Both the position numbers and the translations under genes were made by a program. Positions 60,152 to 64,000 of a DNA stretch of 64,000 bases are shown piece after piece. How positions within the stretch are numbered: position 1 is the first letter of the stretch; the number at the start of each line of letters is the position of its first letter. The notes below the pieces were generated by a model that was not told the DNA's origin, searched no databases, and worked only from the letters and a program-made list of their open reading frames with translations. Origin of the DNA: Monodelphis domestica (Eukaryota > Chordata > Mammalia > Didelphimorphia > Didelphidae); assembly GCF_027887165.1 (NCBI RefSeq), contig NC_077227.1:80307430-80371429 (forward strand). Direction: 5' to 3'.

Positions 60152-61864
60152 GATTAAATAGGTTAGGGGGAGTAACCTTCACTTGCAGAGCCATCTCACT
60201 TTTATTCTCATTTTTTAAGTTTCTGTGTAGTTCATGTTTCTTTGTCCTTTCTCTTTTTTTTACTCTAAAACCAGGTTTTCTGACATTTTTCTCCCTTTTG
60301 TCTGCCTTTCTATTGAAGTCATGGAGGATTAAAATTACCACTACCCAGTGGAATTACCCATTATTTACGGGAAGGGTGGGGGGAGGGAAAGAATATGATT
60401 CTTGTAACCAAGGAATAATGTTCTAAATTGACTAAACAAAATTAAAAAAAAAAGTTTTAATTGTGTTTTTTTTAACCTCCTGGATGTCCTATCATCTGAA
60501 ATTCAGCACATCCAACTTAATTCCTTGTCATTCCCCTAAACCCTCTTCCCATCTTCTAACTTCTCTATTATTGTCAAGGGTACTACCATTCTTCCAGTCA
60601 CCTAGGCTTGCAACCTGGTGTTTTCCTTGACTCTTTACTCTCGCCTCTATCATTTGCCGAGTCCTATCATTTCTATGTTTGTAACATCTTTCAAATATAT
60701 CTCTTCTACACTTAGACTACCACTGGCCTGGGGCAGACCCTCATAACCTCACCCTTGGATTATTGCCTTAGTTTAGTCTCCCTCACTCAAATCTCTCCCT
60801 ATTCTAGTTCATCCTCTATCCAGCTGCCAAATTGTCCTTCCTTAAGCTAAGATCTGACTAAGCCTCTCTCGATAGTCAGTAAACCCTAATGACTTCCTAT
60901 TATTTCCAGGATCAAGTATAAAATTCTGTTTGATATTTAAAGTCCTTCATAACCTGGTCCCTTCCTAACTTTGTAGTTTGTTTACACCTCCTGCCCCTCC
61001 ATGTACAGAGGTCTCAGACAAGATGCTTCCTTTCCCAGCTCTGGGCATTTCCCCTGACTCACCCTGCCCGCTGTGCCTAGAATGCTCTCTCTCCTGCCAA
61101 AGTCCCACCTTCTCTTCAGAAGCCTTCCCTCTGACAAGATCTCCAACTGAACCCACACCAAGTGTATATTGTATGAGTGTAGTTGTTTTGATGTTTCCCG
61201 TATTCGACTCCTTGTGAACAAGGACTGTTTATAAGGGTTCTTTGTATTCTCCGCCCTAGCATATTGCCTGGTACGTAGTAGGCCCGATTGGCTAACACAT
61301 CCTCTGCAAAATGTTAATTCATTAATTAAAGTTGTCTTCATGGTAGTCTATTTGTAACTGACTTGAACACTGCAATATGAGGTAGTCAGAAGTATTCCAT
61401 GATATTATATTTCTTGTTACCTATAAACCAGCTGCGAACTCTTTTATTTGCTTCTCCAAGAAGAACTTAGGAGCCATTTTCATATTGAACTGAAAGTTCC
61501 TCTTGTTTTTTGGTTTCAGTGATAGAGAAGAATGTCGAGATTGATGCTCCTCCGTTTCCCCACTAGTCAGTCCACTTAATGGTCATTGGATCAGAATCTC
61601 ATATGTAGAGTTCCAGCAGCAGTTAATGGTTAGAGCTAGCCTAAAAGCTGTGACAGTGGTCCCAATGTCATATTTACTCAGATTCTTAGTCATTCCACTG
61701 AAATAATGATAACTTTCTCACTACAGGCTAAAGACTGTACCTCCTGCTGTCTCATACCATTTTCCTTGGAGATCCAGATAGTGTGGGCTCGTGTAGGCTC
61801 CTGGACCAACTCACAAGCTCACGTGATAGGGGGCCGGTACCAGTATCAGTGCAGCTTTATAAAG
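33441..61864 (+). CDS. TCTN3: Tectonic-3 (TCTN3), exons 1-12, 3' end outside the window
   Basis: Tectonic proteins are secreted or membrane-anchored glycoproteins of the ciliary transition zone. They belong to the MKS/B9 module with TCTN1, TCTN2, CC2D2A, TMEM67 and B9D1, which gates ciliary membrane content and hedgehog signalling. Human TCTN3 variants cause Joubert syndrome and oral-facial-digital type IV. Twelve exons join in frame to 561 codons. The N-terminus is a signal peptide ([19 protein letters not shown], likely cut after GTGA), then a Pro/Thr/Ser-rich linker. The tectonic domain (DUF1619) starts at the Cys cluster [11 protein letters not shown]. Later matches to TCTN3 include [57 protein letters not shown] and [15 protein letters not shown]. 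Sequons include NET, NGT, NFT and NVT. TCTN3 is preferred over TCTN1/2 because these segments match it best. The C-terminal exon(s) are not in the window. The exon 9 donor is uncertain. Confidence 0.95.
34080..34190 (+). mobile_element. LINE (CR1/L2) 3' end
   Basis: 'agattgtgagctccatatga', 'gcagggactttctttg', 'aggtgcctggcacaaagtag', 'atgttgaataaagtt' is the terminal sequence of the family. Confidence 0.7.
34915..35330 (+). repeat. Interspersed repeat, same family as 14319
   Basis: 'actcagtattaagcacctac', 'tatgtgcaaggtactcacct', 'gagcttatatcctaatggga', 'gagacaagttcatat', then 'aggaaggtgtcctgcaaaag' and 'gtgtgggagaagtcatagcc'. The family body reaches at least 35,500 ('tcaggtggttggtcc'). Confidence 0.65.
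35516..36015. mobile_element. hAT-type MITE, copy 2, 500 bp
   Basis: Perfect 15-bp terminal inverted repeats: CAGTGATGGTGAACC at 35516-35530 and GGTTCACCATCACTG at 36001-36015. The 8-bp flanks atctagga / ttctaggg match at six positions, as expected of a hAT target duplication with mutations. The C/G-rich inside holds no transposase. The 109-, 111- and 77-codon frames over this interval are by-products. Confidence 0.9.
36170..36905 (-). mobile_element. LINE1 3' end, antisense
   Basis: Begins with a T-run, then 'gtcaatttagaacattattc', 'tagagtctacatccccaacc', 'tctggatgtggatagtggtt', 'ttgttcagggtcattgcatt', 'tggttctgcttccctcactc', 'tgcatcaattcctggagg', 'agtattccatcaccaatg', 'tagacctagcagtgctatag'. 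It covers the UTR and about 130 C-terminal ORF2 codons in antisense. The 147-codon + frame at 36396-36839 is its shadow. Confidence 0.85.
36906..37680 (+). mobile_element. CR1/L2-type LINE remnant
   Basis: 'ccctaagtctctgttcttgg', 'tcctttctcatcactcttca', 'ttggcaatctcattctattc', 'catggcttcagctgcca' is the RT-downstream region. It then runs toward the 3' end with 'tgttcaacgacttcatattg', 'aaggccctatctcatggtct' and 'ttgaatccctctccatcc'. Confidence 0.7.
37681..37860 (+). repeat. Interspersed repeat, same family as 14319 (fragment)
   Basis: 'gttcctgccctcctggagtc', 'tagtaggggaataaaacac', 'aatgcaggtaactaaaatat'. Internal part of the family without the 'aataaacattt' start. Confidence 0.45.
38490..38590 (-). 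mobile_element. LINE1 fragment, antisense
   Basis: 'cccatgcttctaatattcat', 'aatttcttacagcacagtta', 'tacctcattacattcatgca' corresponds to the ORF2 tail in antisense, and relates to 58,790-59,050. Confidence 0.55.
38690..39680 (-). mobile_element. Probable LTR, antisense, with a SINE inside
   Basis: On the minus strand there is a TATA-like GATAAAAGGC near 39,335 and an AATAAA signal near 38,785, in the order of U3-R-U5. The position, downstream (minus sense) of the pol remnant at 41,300-42,960, would suit its 3' LTR. A purine-rich stretch just beyond (minus 'gcaaaggggga' near 39,680) could be the polypurine tract. No other copy or target duplication was found. Confidence 0.4.
39451..39640 (+). 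repeat. Marsupial-type tRNA-derived SINE
   Basis: 'ggggcagctgggtagctcag', 'aggtcctaggttcaaatctg', 'gcctcagacacttcctagct', 'gtgtgactttgggcaagtca', 'cttaccactcttctgccttg'. It ends in 'aaaacaaacaaacaaa'. Well preserved, so fairly young. It interrupts the LTR. Confidence 0.9.
39681..41299. other. AT-rich part of intron 1
   Basis: Very AT-rich with 'ac/at' low-complexity text (40,320-40,620). By position it could be the decayed env region of the adjacent retroviral remnant, but I see no recognisable envelope motif, so I do not call one. Confidence 0.35.
41300..42960 (-). pseudogene. Endogenous gammaretrovirus-like pol remnant (RNase H and integrase)
   Basis: On the minus strand, 42,600-42,960 resembles the C-terminal part of retroviral RNase H (the 'W..RGF.TS.G' stretch and following helix). 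From about 42,420 down to 41,340 comes integrase: a Cys-containing zinc-finger remnant, then the catalytic-core motifs around the two Asp residues ([16 protein letters not shown]) and the Glu (QVERLNKEL), then the '[10 protein letters not shown]' C-terminal domain. The pieces lie in at least three frames with stops and frameshifts, and a SINE (41426-41637) splits the C-terminal domain. The element cannot encode a working enzyme. RT, gag and env were not found. It is antisense to TCTN3. Confidence 0.8.
41426..41637 (-). repeat. Marsupial-type tRNA-derived SINE, antisense, inside the ERV
   Basis: T-run, 'aaaacccttaccttccatct', 'tggagtcaatactgtgtatt', 'ggctccaaggcagaagagtg', 'tgcccagggtcacacagctg', 'gctacccagctgcccccc'. 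Flanked by 'caaag' on both sides, a target duplication. High conservation implies that it inserted after the retroviral copy had decayed or fixed. Confidence 0.9.
43148..43383 (+). repeat. Marsupial-type tRNA-derived SINE with long A-rich tail
   Basis: 'ggggcagttaggtggctcat', 'gaggtcctagattcaaac', 'cattcttctgccttggaacc', 'aatacacagtattgatttta', then an (AAATA)n tail from about 43,330. Confidence 0.85.
43975..44291 (+). mobile_element. LTR, family C
   Basis: 'aaaatggagatttgaactcc', 'ggacttcaattcccagaagt', TATA-like 'ggatatttaaacgg', then a poly(A) signal 'ctttaataaacctc' and an end near 'aaattttaatctcaaca'. The 5' part recurs in antisense at 54,990-55,275. CpGs are relatively well kept for this window ('cggactccgcc', 'agccggcaa'). 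Confidence 0.6.
44330..45700 (+). mobile_element. LINE1 ORF1 remnant
   Basis: Sense pieces encode a coiled-coil part near 44,570-44,790 ('caaaagatcttggaagagct', 'aaaaagacctttaaaaataa') and the L1 ORF1p C-terminal domain near 44,900-45,240 (text corresponding to 'VRIT.D', 'AWNMIF..K.LG.QP' and 'W.FNE...FQM'). Stops and frameshifts break it. The 108-codon frame at 45093-45419 covers the end of this domain and the A-rich region behind it. Confidence 0.7.
45902..46020 (+). CDS. TCTN3: TCTN3 exon 2
   Basis: 119 bases between 'gtcttcacag' and 'gtgagt'. It completes the split Arg codon of exon 1 and leaves one base for exon 3. It encodes [18 protein letters not shown] through [12 protein letters not shown], which matches the tectonic-3 segment 'WVCVDNSVIF.SNSPFPS'. 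It is within the tectonic domain. No stop is present. Confidence 0.93.
46840..47080 (+). repeat. MIR SINE
   Basis: 'aaaacttgggttaagatctg', 'agttctgatagttgagaatt', 'ttggcaagttgcttaattct', 'atctacctcacaagattatt', 'atgaaactcaaataagatat'. The MIR core order is complete. Confidence 0.65.
47264..48025 (+). mobile_element. LTR, family A copy 2
   Basis: Starts 'tgtgagaactcgccggg' and shares with 10314-11119: 'ctttaggggag', 'ggtgattggtagatggaaga', 'ggggaggtgacatagg', TATA-like 'ccctatataagaaaa', 'gtgagtgataaaagactgac', 'attaattaaaacc' and 'agttgacttgggtat'. The right border is unclear and I found no target duplication. It lies sense in intron 2. Confidence 0.75.
48097..48284 (+). repeat. 31-bp minisatellite, six units
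   Basis: Six tandem units of 31-32 bp (48097-48128, 48129-48159, 48160-48190, 48191-48221, 48222-48253, 48254-48284). Each starts 'ttta', has '(c/t)attttaa' in the middle and ends 'a(c/t)ag'. A decayed seventh unit follows. The units differ at many positions, so the array is old. Confidence 0.85.
49168..49298 (+). CDS. TCTN3: TCTN3 exon 3
   Basis: 131 bases after 'tattttaaag' and before 'gtgagc'. With one base from exon 2 it gives 44 codons and ends in phase 0. Encodes [20 protein letters not shown] and on to [11 protein letters not shown] is an N-glycosylation sequon. It matches the family segment 'LNYFQKLQKVNATNFQ'. Confidence 0.93.
49588..49696 (+). CDS. TCTN3: TCTN3 exon 4
   Basis: 109 bases between 'ggtttcttttag' and 'gtgagt'. 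Encodes [18 protein letters not shown], then [17 protein letters not shown]. It leaves one base for exon 5. This is one of the best conserved stretches of tectonic-3. The following intron is only 88 bases. Confidence 0.95.
49785..49900 (+). CDS. TCTN3: TCTN3 exon 5
   Basis: 116 bases between 'ttatgttctaag' and 'gtatgt', ending in phase 0. Encodes [20 protein letters not shown] and on to YHNFMVLK, matching '[20 protein letters not shown]' of the family, including its two cysteines. Confidence 0.95.
49901..51405 (+). other. TCTN3 intron 5
   Basis: 1.5 kb. A short (CA)n at about 50,329-50,342 and an LTR of family B at 50,856-51,216, ending about 190 bp before exon 6. Nothing else recognised. 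Confidence 0.7.
50856..51216 (+). mobile_element. LTR, family B copy 2 (5'-truncated)
   Basis: 'gggaggatgccaaaagcct', 'catctggaagattgttctct', 'gaatgaggtcaagtctgtct', 'agtgacatcacc', poly(A)-like 'atttaataaataattataaa', 'ctccagagaattttaat'. Collinear with 3,841-4,224. The 105-codon minus frame at 50825-51142 is a by-product. Confidence 0.65.
51406..51441 (+). CDS. TCTN3: TCTN3 exon 6 (36 bases)
   Basis: A small phase-0 exon between 'caattgttttag' and 'gtaagg', encoding [12 protein letters not shown]. The family has 'VPRSMTDPQNMEFQVPV' here, so exons 6 and 7 together keep the register. At 36 bases, annotation programs could miss it. Confidence 0.9.
51746..51820 (+). CDS. TCTN3: TCTN3 exon 7
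   Basis: 75 bases, phase 0, between 'tttcttttccag' and 'gtatag'. Encodes [19 protein letters not shown] followed by HNAVSK, matching 'VPVILTSQANAPLLAGNTC'. Confidence 0.93.
52190..52660 (-). mobile_element. Putative LTR, antisense
   Basis: On the minus strand there is a CCAAT box (+ 'ctaattggcc' near 52,512), a TATA-like 'gcttaaaaagcc' near 52,480, and AATAAA near 52,255 in the expected order. The 90-codon minus frame at 52164-52436 lies inside. No second copy in the window. Confidence 0.4.
53163..53294 (+). CDS. TCTN3: TCTN3 exon 8
   Basis: 132 bases, phase 0, between 'tgtttcattttag' and 'gtctgt'. Encodes [20 protein letters not shown], then [20 protein letters not shown] and FYIK. It has sequons NGT, NFT and NLS. 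'Y.IETNGT.GIQK' is a strong tectonic-3 signature. Confidence 0.95.
53295..54739 (+). other. TCTN3 intron 8, first part
   Basis: About 1.4 kb with no repeat I can name and no exon-like frame. Confidence 0.45.
54740..54890 (+). repeat. MIR SINE
   Basis: 'ttatgactttgggcaagtca', 'cttaatctctctcaggttca', 'gtttccttacctataaaatg', 'cttcacctcacaagatgatt', 'gtgaaacttaattgagataa'. Confidence 0.75.
54990..55275 (-). mobile_element. LTR, family C fragment, antisense
   Basis: 'aggacttctggggattgaag' and 'tctgggattcaaatctccat' are the reverse complement of the 5' part of 43975-44291. Only the U3 part is kept. Confidence 0.55.
55388..55489 (+). CDS. TCTN3: TCTN3 exon 9 (donor uncertain: 55489 or 55472)
   Basis: Acceptor 'ttctctatag'. 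Encodes [20 protein letters not shown] and GKPLLVLQ, matching 'SGNPGYIVGKPLLAL'. Two donors are possible. CAAG|GTAATT (exon end 55472) looks somewhat stronger but joins exon 10 out of frame and meets TGA after about 9 codons. ACG|GTATCC (exon end 55489) is weaker but gives phase 0, adds GNSSGT (six residues, as many as human has at this place) and reads into exon 10. I chose 55489 for frame and length. Confidence 0.75.
55974..56068 (+). CDS. TCTN3: TCTN3 exon 10
   Basis: 95 bases after a long pyrimidine tract ending 'atatcttcacag' and before 'gtaata'. In the frame that continues into exon 11 it encodes [20 protein letters not shown], then [11 protein letters not shown], matching '[22 protein letters not shown]'. 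It ends with two bases of a split Arg codon. See exon 9 for the junction problem. Confidence 0.9.
56445..56610 (+). CDS. TCTN3: TCTN3 exon 11
   Basis: 166 bases between 'tgtgcatttacag' and 'gtaatg'; with two bases from exon 10 this is 56 codons, phase 0. Encodes [20 protein letters not shown], then [20 protein letters not shown] and [15 protein letters not shown], with sequon NVT. It matches '[25 protein letters not shown]..KGGW'. The last few residues are longer than I recall for human, so the donor could lie slightly earlier. Confidence 0.93.
56868..57105. repeat. SINE/MIR-like block
   Basis: 'agcatttattaagtacct', 'catgtcaggcactgtcctaa', then antisense SINE text 'tgatttgcctagagccacac' and 'ggcccagtgctctatcaact'. 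Confidence 0.6.
57455..57700 (+). repeat. Interspersed repeat, 3' part of the 14319 family
   Basis: 'agatcattccaggcacaagg', 'gggactatggtgggaataag', 'agattattgagagccttgaa', 'agctaggcagacatt'. This is the distal part of the same family ('gagcattccaggcatggg'). Confidence 0.5.
57745..57868 (+). repeat. Marsupial-type tRNA-derived SINE, 5'-truncated
   Basis: 'tgactctgggcaagtcactt', 'aaccccaattgcctgacctt', 'gctgctcttctgccttggaa', 'cagaaggtaagag'. Confidence 0.75.
58040..59215 (-). mobile_element. LINE1 3' end, antisense
   Basis: From a T-rich start through UTR text ('ctatccccctcccaaggtag') to the ORF2 tail in antisense ('ttccatgcttctccatattt', 'tttattatagtacagtatta', 'ttctaatatccagctttttg', 'gggtatgtgcccaataatga', 'gattgctagattgaaggg'). 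Diverged; no frame survives. Confidence 0.65.
59250..59360 (+). mobile_element. LINE1 ORF2 fragment, sense
   Basis: 'tgcaaattaaaacaactc', 'ttaactcacatccaacaaat', 'tggcaaagatgacaaaagcc'. Opposite in orientation to the L1 directly to its left. Confidence 0.65.
59641..59900 (+). repeat. SINE (MAR1/MIR-like)
   Basis: 'agggcagctaagtagtacag', 'gaattttaattctgcctcag', 'acaagtcactgaacctctct', 'gctttacagaattgctgtga', 'ggatcaaattaacatgtaaa'. Confidence 0.7.
60092..60148. repeat. (GA)n microsatellite
   Basis: About 28 uninterrupted GA units preceded by a short (GT)n. Confidence 0.95.
60340..60455 (+). mobile_element. LINE1 3' UTR
   Basis: 'acccagtggaattacccatt', 'gggaagggtggggggaggga', 'aagaatatgattcttgtaac', 'caaggaataatgttctaaat', 'tgactaaacaaaatt' then an A-run. 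It is the sense counterpart of 24,690 and 36,170. Confidence 0.8.
60470..61320 (+). mobile_element. CR1/L2-type LINE 3' region
   Basis: 'ggtgttttccttgactcttt', 'cttggattattgccttagtt', 'ccctaatgacttcctattat', 'aaagtccttcataacctggt', 'ctgtgcctagaatgctctct', 'cagaagccttccctctgaca', 'gcatattgcctggtacgtag'. The coding tail (..LDYCL..., 'FKALHNLVP') and the UTR are recognisable but broken. The 119-codon minus frame here is a by-product. Confidence 0.8.
61727..61864 (+). CDS. TCTN3: TCTN3 exon 12
   Basis: 138 bases, 46 codons, phase 0, between 'tttctcactacag' and 'gtaaga'. Encodes [20 protein letters not shown], then [20 protein letters not shown] and QCSFIK. '[13 protein letters not shown]' and 'NSQAHV.G.R..YQC' are strong matches to tectonic-3. 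The rest of the protein was not found before the window ends. Confidence 0.95.
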
Positions 61865-62392
61865 GTAAGATGTCACTTTGTCCTGGACTTGATAGTCTTG
61901 CCAATGTACCTGTGGTGGGCCAGATGATTCACTAATCCCATAATGGGCCCAGGAGTTAATAGGGCCCATTTCCTATTCTCTCCTACCCTTTGATTGAAAG
62001 TGATCCAATTTTGCTAGTGTGCTAACACTATCAATGCACATTTGCTCCACTGTTAAAATCTCCTCCCTAATCTGTTATTAATGTTTTCTACCAAAAATTG
62101 TGCATTATATAATTACTTAAGTTTTGACTGTACCAAATTCAATTAATGGATACATTTTCCCTAACTGAAACTTGAACTAGTTAAATAGTGACAAAATTAA
62201 TCCAGCTTCAAATCATTCATATACCTCTACGTTTTGACCATGTTGTCATTTATGCTATAGAATACAGTCTACATTTATTCATCATTTATTGTTACAGTAT
62301 AAACTTTAAAATGAACAATTTTAGTCTCTAATAAAAAAGGATGGAAGAATTTTTTGTTGTTGTTTAGGGCAGGCCTCATAATTACTTTGCCT

Positions 62393-62590
62393 TCATAGGA
62401 TCATAGATCTAGAGTCAAAAGTCACTTTAGAGGTTACCTTACCTAGCCTCGTTTTGTTAGGAAACTGAGGCCCAGAGGTTATAATGACTTGTCCAAGATC
62501 ACACAGGTAGGAAGTGGCAAAGTCAGGATGTGGACCTAAATTCTCTGACTGCAAATCCAGCTCTCTCTTTACTACTGCCAGCCATTCCAA
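62393..62590 (-). repeat. MIR/THER-like SINE
   Basis: 'tcataggatcatagatctag', 'ggaaactgaggcccagaggt', 'tgacttgtccaagatcacac', 'aggtaggaagtggcaaagtc'. Better preserved than 5336-5545. Confidence 0.75.
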
Positions 62591-62929
62591 GATTATTGAG
62601 AGGAAAGATTTATAAACTTTAAAATGTGACATTAATATGTGCTATTGTTATCATTATCTCTGCTTCTTTGGTATCTGATCATCAACTTTGCAAATTCAGA
62701 AATTCCATTTTATTAGTATATAGAATTTAAGTCCTAGAGAATTGATTAATGTTTACCAAAGTATCAGTTCTGTTAAAATTATGGTTGGACTGAATATTTT
62801 AGTTGGTCACCAGAGATTTAATTACTAAATCCCAAATGAATTGCTAAAGTCAGAATGGATTTATGGTAATTTATTTTTAAAATTTTATACATTATTTATG
62901 GTAGTTTATTTTACAATAAAGAGGGAAGA

Positions 62930-63600
62930 TATTAAGGAAAAGAGTAAAAGAGAGATAACTGCTCTGGCCTCCTCTTGAGCCAGGCAGGAGTTCAGAGGTC
63001 CTTACCTAGGGAAAGGAGTCTCAAGATGATGGGCCTTTCCAGGAGGCTAGTGCCTCCTGGAAAGGCCAAGGGAAAGTGAGTCAGCCTTTACACTCATCAC
63101 ATGTCAGTTCAATCAGTAAATTCTTTATCAGCCTCTTCTTCATCAGCTTCAACTCCAGAACTGCCAATAGCCTCCAGCAGAAGTCTAGCAGAACTGCTTC
63201 TCGCTGGAGGTTCCACTCCAAATGTCTCAAGTTCCAAATTGAACTCCACTTTTAAAAACGTTTTCTCTTGTGTCACTTCCCCTATGCTCCAATCCAGGAC
63301 TGCTCACTCTTTCACAAGTGGTCACAGACCTTCCATTCAATGTGTGAAATGGGTGTTTACACCCTATGTGGTTAAATCCAAAATGGGTAAACCTCTGTAC
63401 TCAACTTTAAGTTCTGTGCTTACACTTTTGGGGGGATTAAAATCTAAAAATAGACAGATTTCTATACTCAATTATAGAGGATAACAATTTAATCTTCATA
63501 ATTAAGGAAGAGCTAAGTACCTTCATTGTTACAATGGGGGAGAGCCTAATCCAATCTTCACACAGTTTATTAATTGACAATGGGGGGCAGAGCTTCCTAG
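62930..63600. other. Unassigned, LTR-like block
   Basis: A minus-strand poly(A)-like signal near 62,905 and GC-richer text up to 63,470 suggest an antisense LTR. The 127-codon frame at 63101-63484 is Ser/Thr-rich without domain or splice context. I do not call it a gene. Confidence 0.3.
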
Positions 63601-63607
63601 ATGACTG

Positions 63608-63715
63608 GGTATTTTTAAATTTATATTTATTTTATATATTTATTATATTATATGTCATTTATTTATATTATATATTATTATTTATATAATACACATAGTA
63701 CTTGTAATATTTATT
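63608..63715. repeat. (TATTTAT)n AT-rich low-complexity
   Basis: Alternating 'tatttat' and 'atatta' text of about 110 bases. Confidence 0.85.
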
Positions 63716-64000
63716 TCAAGTTAGAACATTCTCCCCAAAAGAGAAAAGCATTCATATGAGTGTCATCAAGCTAGTAATTTGATAACTCTGAATCTTATAA
63801 TTCTTTTCTTTACAATAAGGATATAGTTCCCTTTCTTTATTCATAGAGATGGTAGATCAGTTGCATGTAAAAAGGATTATTTTCCTTATAGGAAGTGGTT
63901 TGGAGGGCAAAAGGGACTTATGAAAATCTGGAGATACAAATGCTATACCAGTCTTAAGTTCATTACTCTTATTCACTTTGTTATGATCTTTTCCTGTTCC

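Larger units (their letters stand above)
56611..61726 (+). other. TCTN3 intron 11, 5.1 kb
   Basis: GT-AG. Filled by SINEs, an L1 with an apparent 5' inversion, a GA microsatellite and a CR1/L2 LINE. No host exon recognised within it. Confidence 0.75.
61865..64000 (+). other. TCTN3 intron 12, partial
   Basis: Donor 'gtaaga' at 61865. No matching acceptor or tectonic C-terminal exon was found up to 64,000, so the intron runs past the edge. Confidence 0.65.

Noticed and set aside
60054..60341. 95-codon minus frame with (SL)n repeats
   Set aside because: Produced by the GA microsatellite.
63101..63484. 127-codon Ser-rich + frame
   Set aside because: Lies in LTR-like sequence, has no domain, no splice context, and does not resemble the missing tectonic C-terminus.

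Overview
This window is nuclear DNA from a mammal, most probably a marsupial; I cannot name the species. It is AT-rich, dense with interspersed repeats and interrupted by introns. It holds tRNA-derived SINEs of the 'gggcagctaggtggc' and 'gggcagctgggtagctcag' types, which I associate with opossum, devil and koala-type genomes, together with degraded LINE1 with a marsupial-like 3' end, CR1/L2/L3-type LINEs, MIR-like SINEs, solo LTRs, one gammaretrovirus-like pol remnant, and Tigger-like and hAT-like DNA transposons. Nothing bacterial, such as operons or CRISPR arrays, is present. Almost all open reading frames here are chance or repeat-derived.

One host gene is clear: TCTN3 (tectonic-3) on the + strand. 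I reconstruct twelve coding exons: 33441-33904, 45902-46020, 49168-49298, 49588-49696, 49785-49900, 51406-51441, 51746-51820, 53163-53294, 55388-55489 (alternative end 55472), 55974-56068, 56445-56610 and 61727-61864. They join in one frame of 561 codons. The C-terminal exon(s), with the hydrophobic tail, lie beyond the right edge. The family acts in the ciliary transition zone. The promoter is GC-rich and has a near-consensus RFX X-box 72 bases upstream of the ATG, which suits a cilium gene.

Layout. Bases 1-33,000 are intergenic flank filled with repeats. They include three solo LTRs of related type with perfect 4-bp target duplications, a 7SL RNA pseudogene, a nested SINE/LTR/SINE block, a Tigger1-like transposon, a hAT MITE, and an unrecognised 498-bp insert between 18-bp direct repeats. 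Bases 33,000-33,904 are the promoter and exon 1. Intron 1 (about 12 kb) carries a second hAT MITE, L1 pieces, an antisense retroviral pol remnant interrupted by a SINE, a solo LTR and an L1 ORF1 remnant. Intron 2 carries a fourth related LTR and a 31-bp minisatellite. Exons 3-5 are closely packed, and introns 5-12 again hold mixed repeats.

Repeat family names are by pattern recognition. Boundaries are approximate unless target duplications are stated. All comparisons with human genes are from general knowledge of the family, not from an alignment run here.
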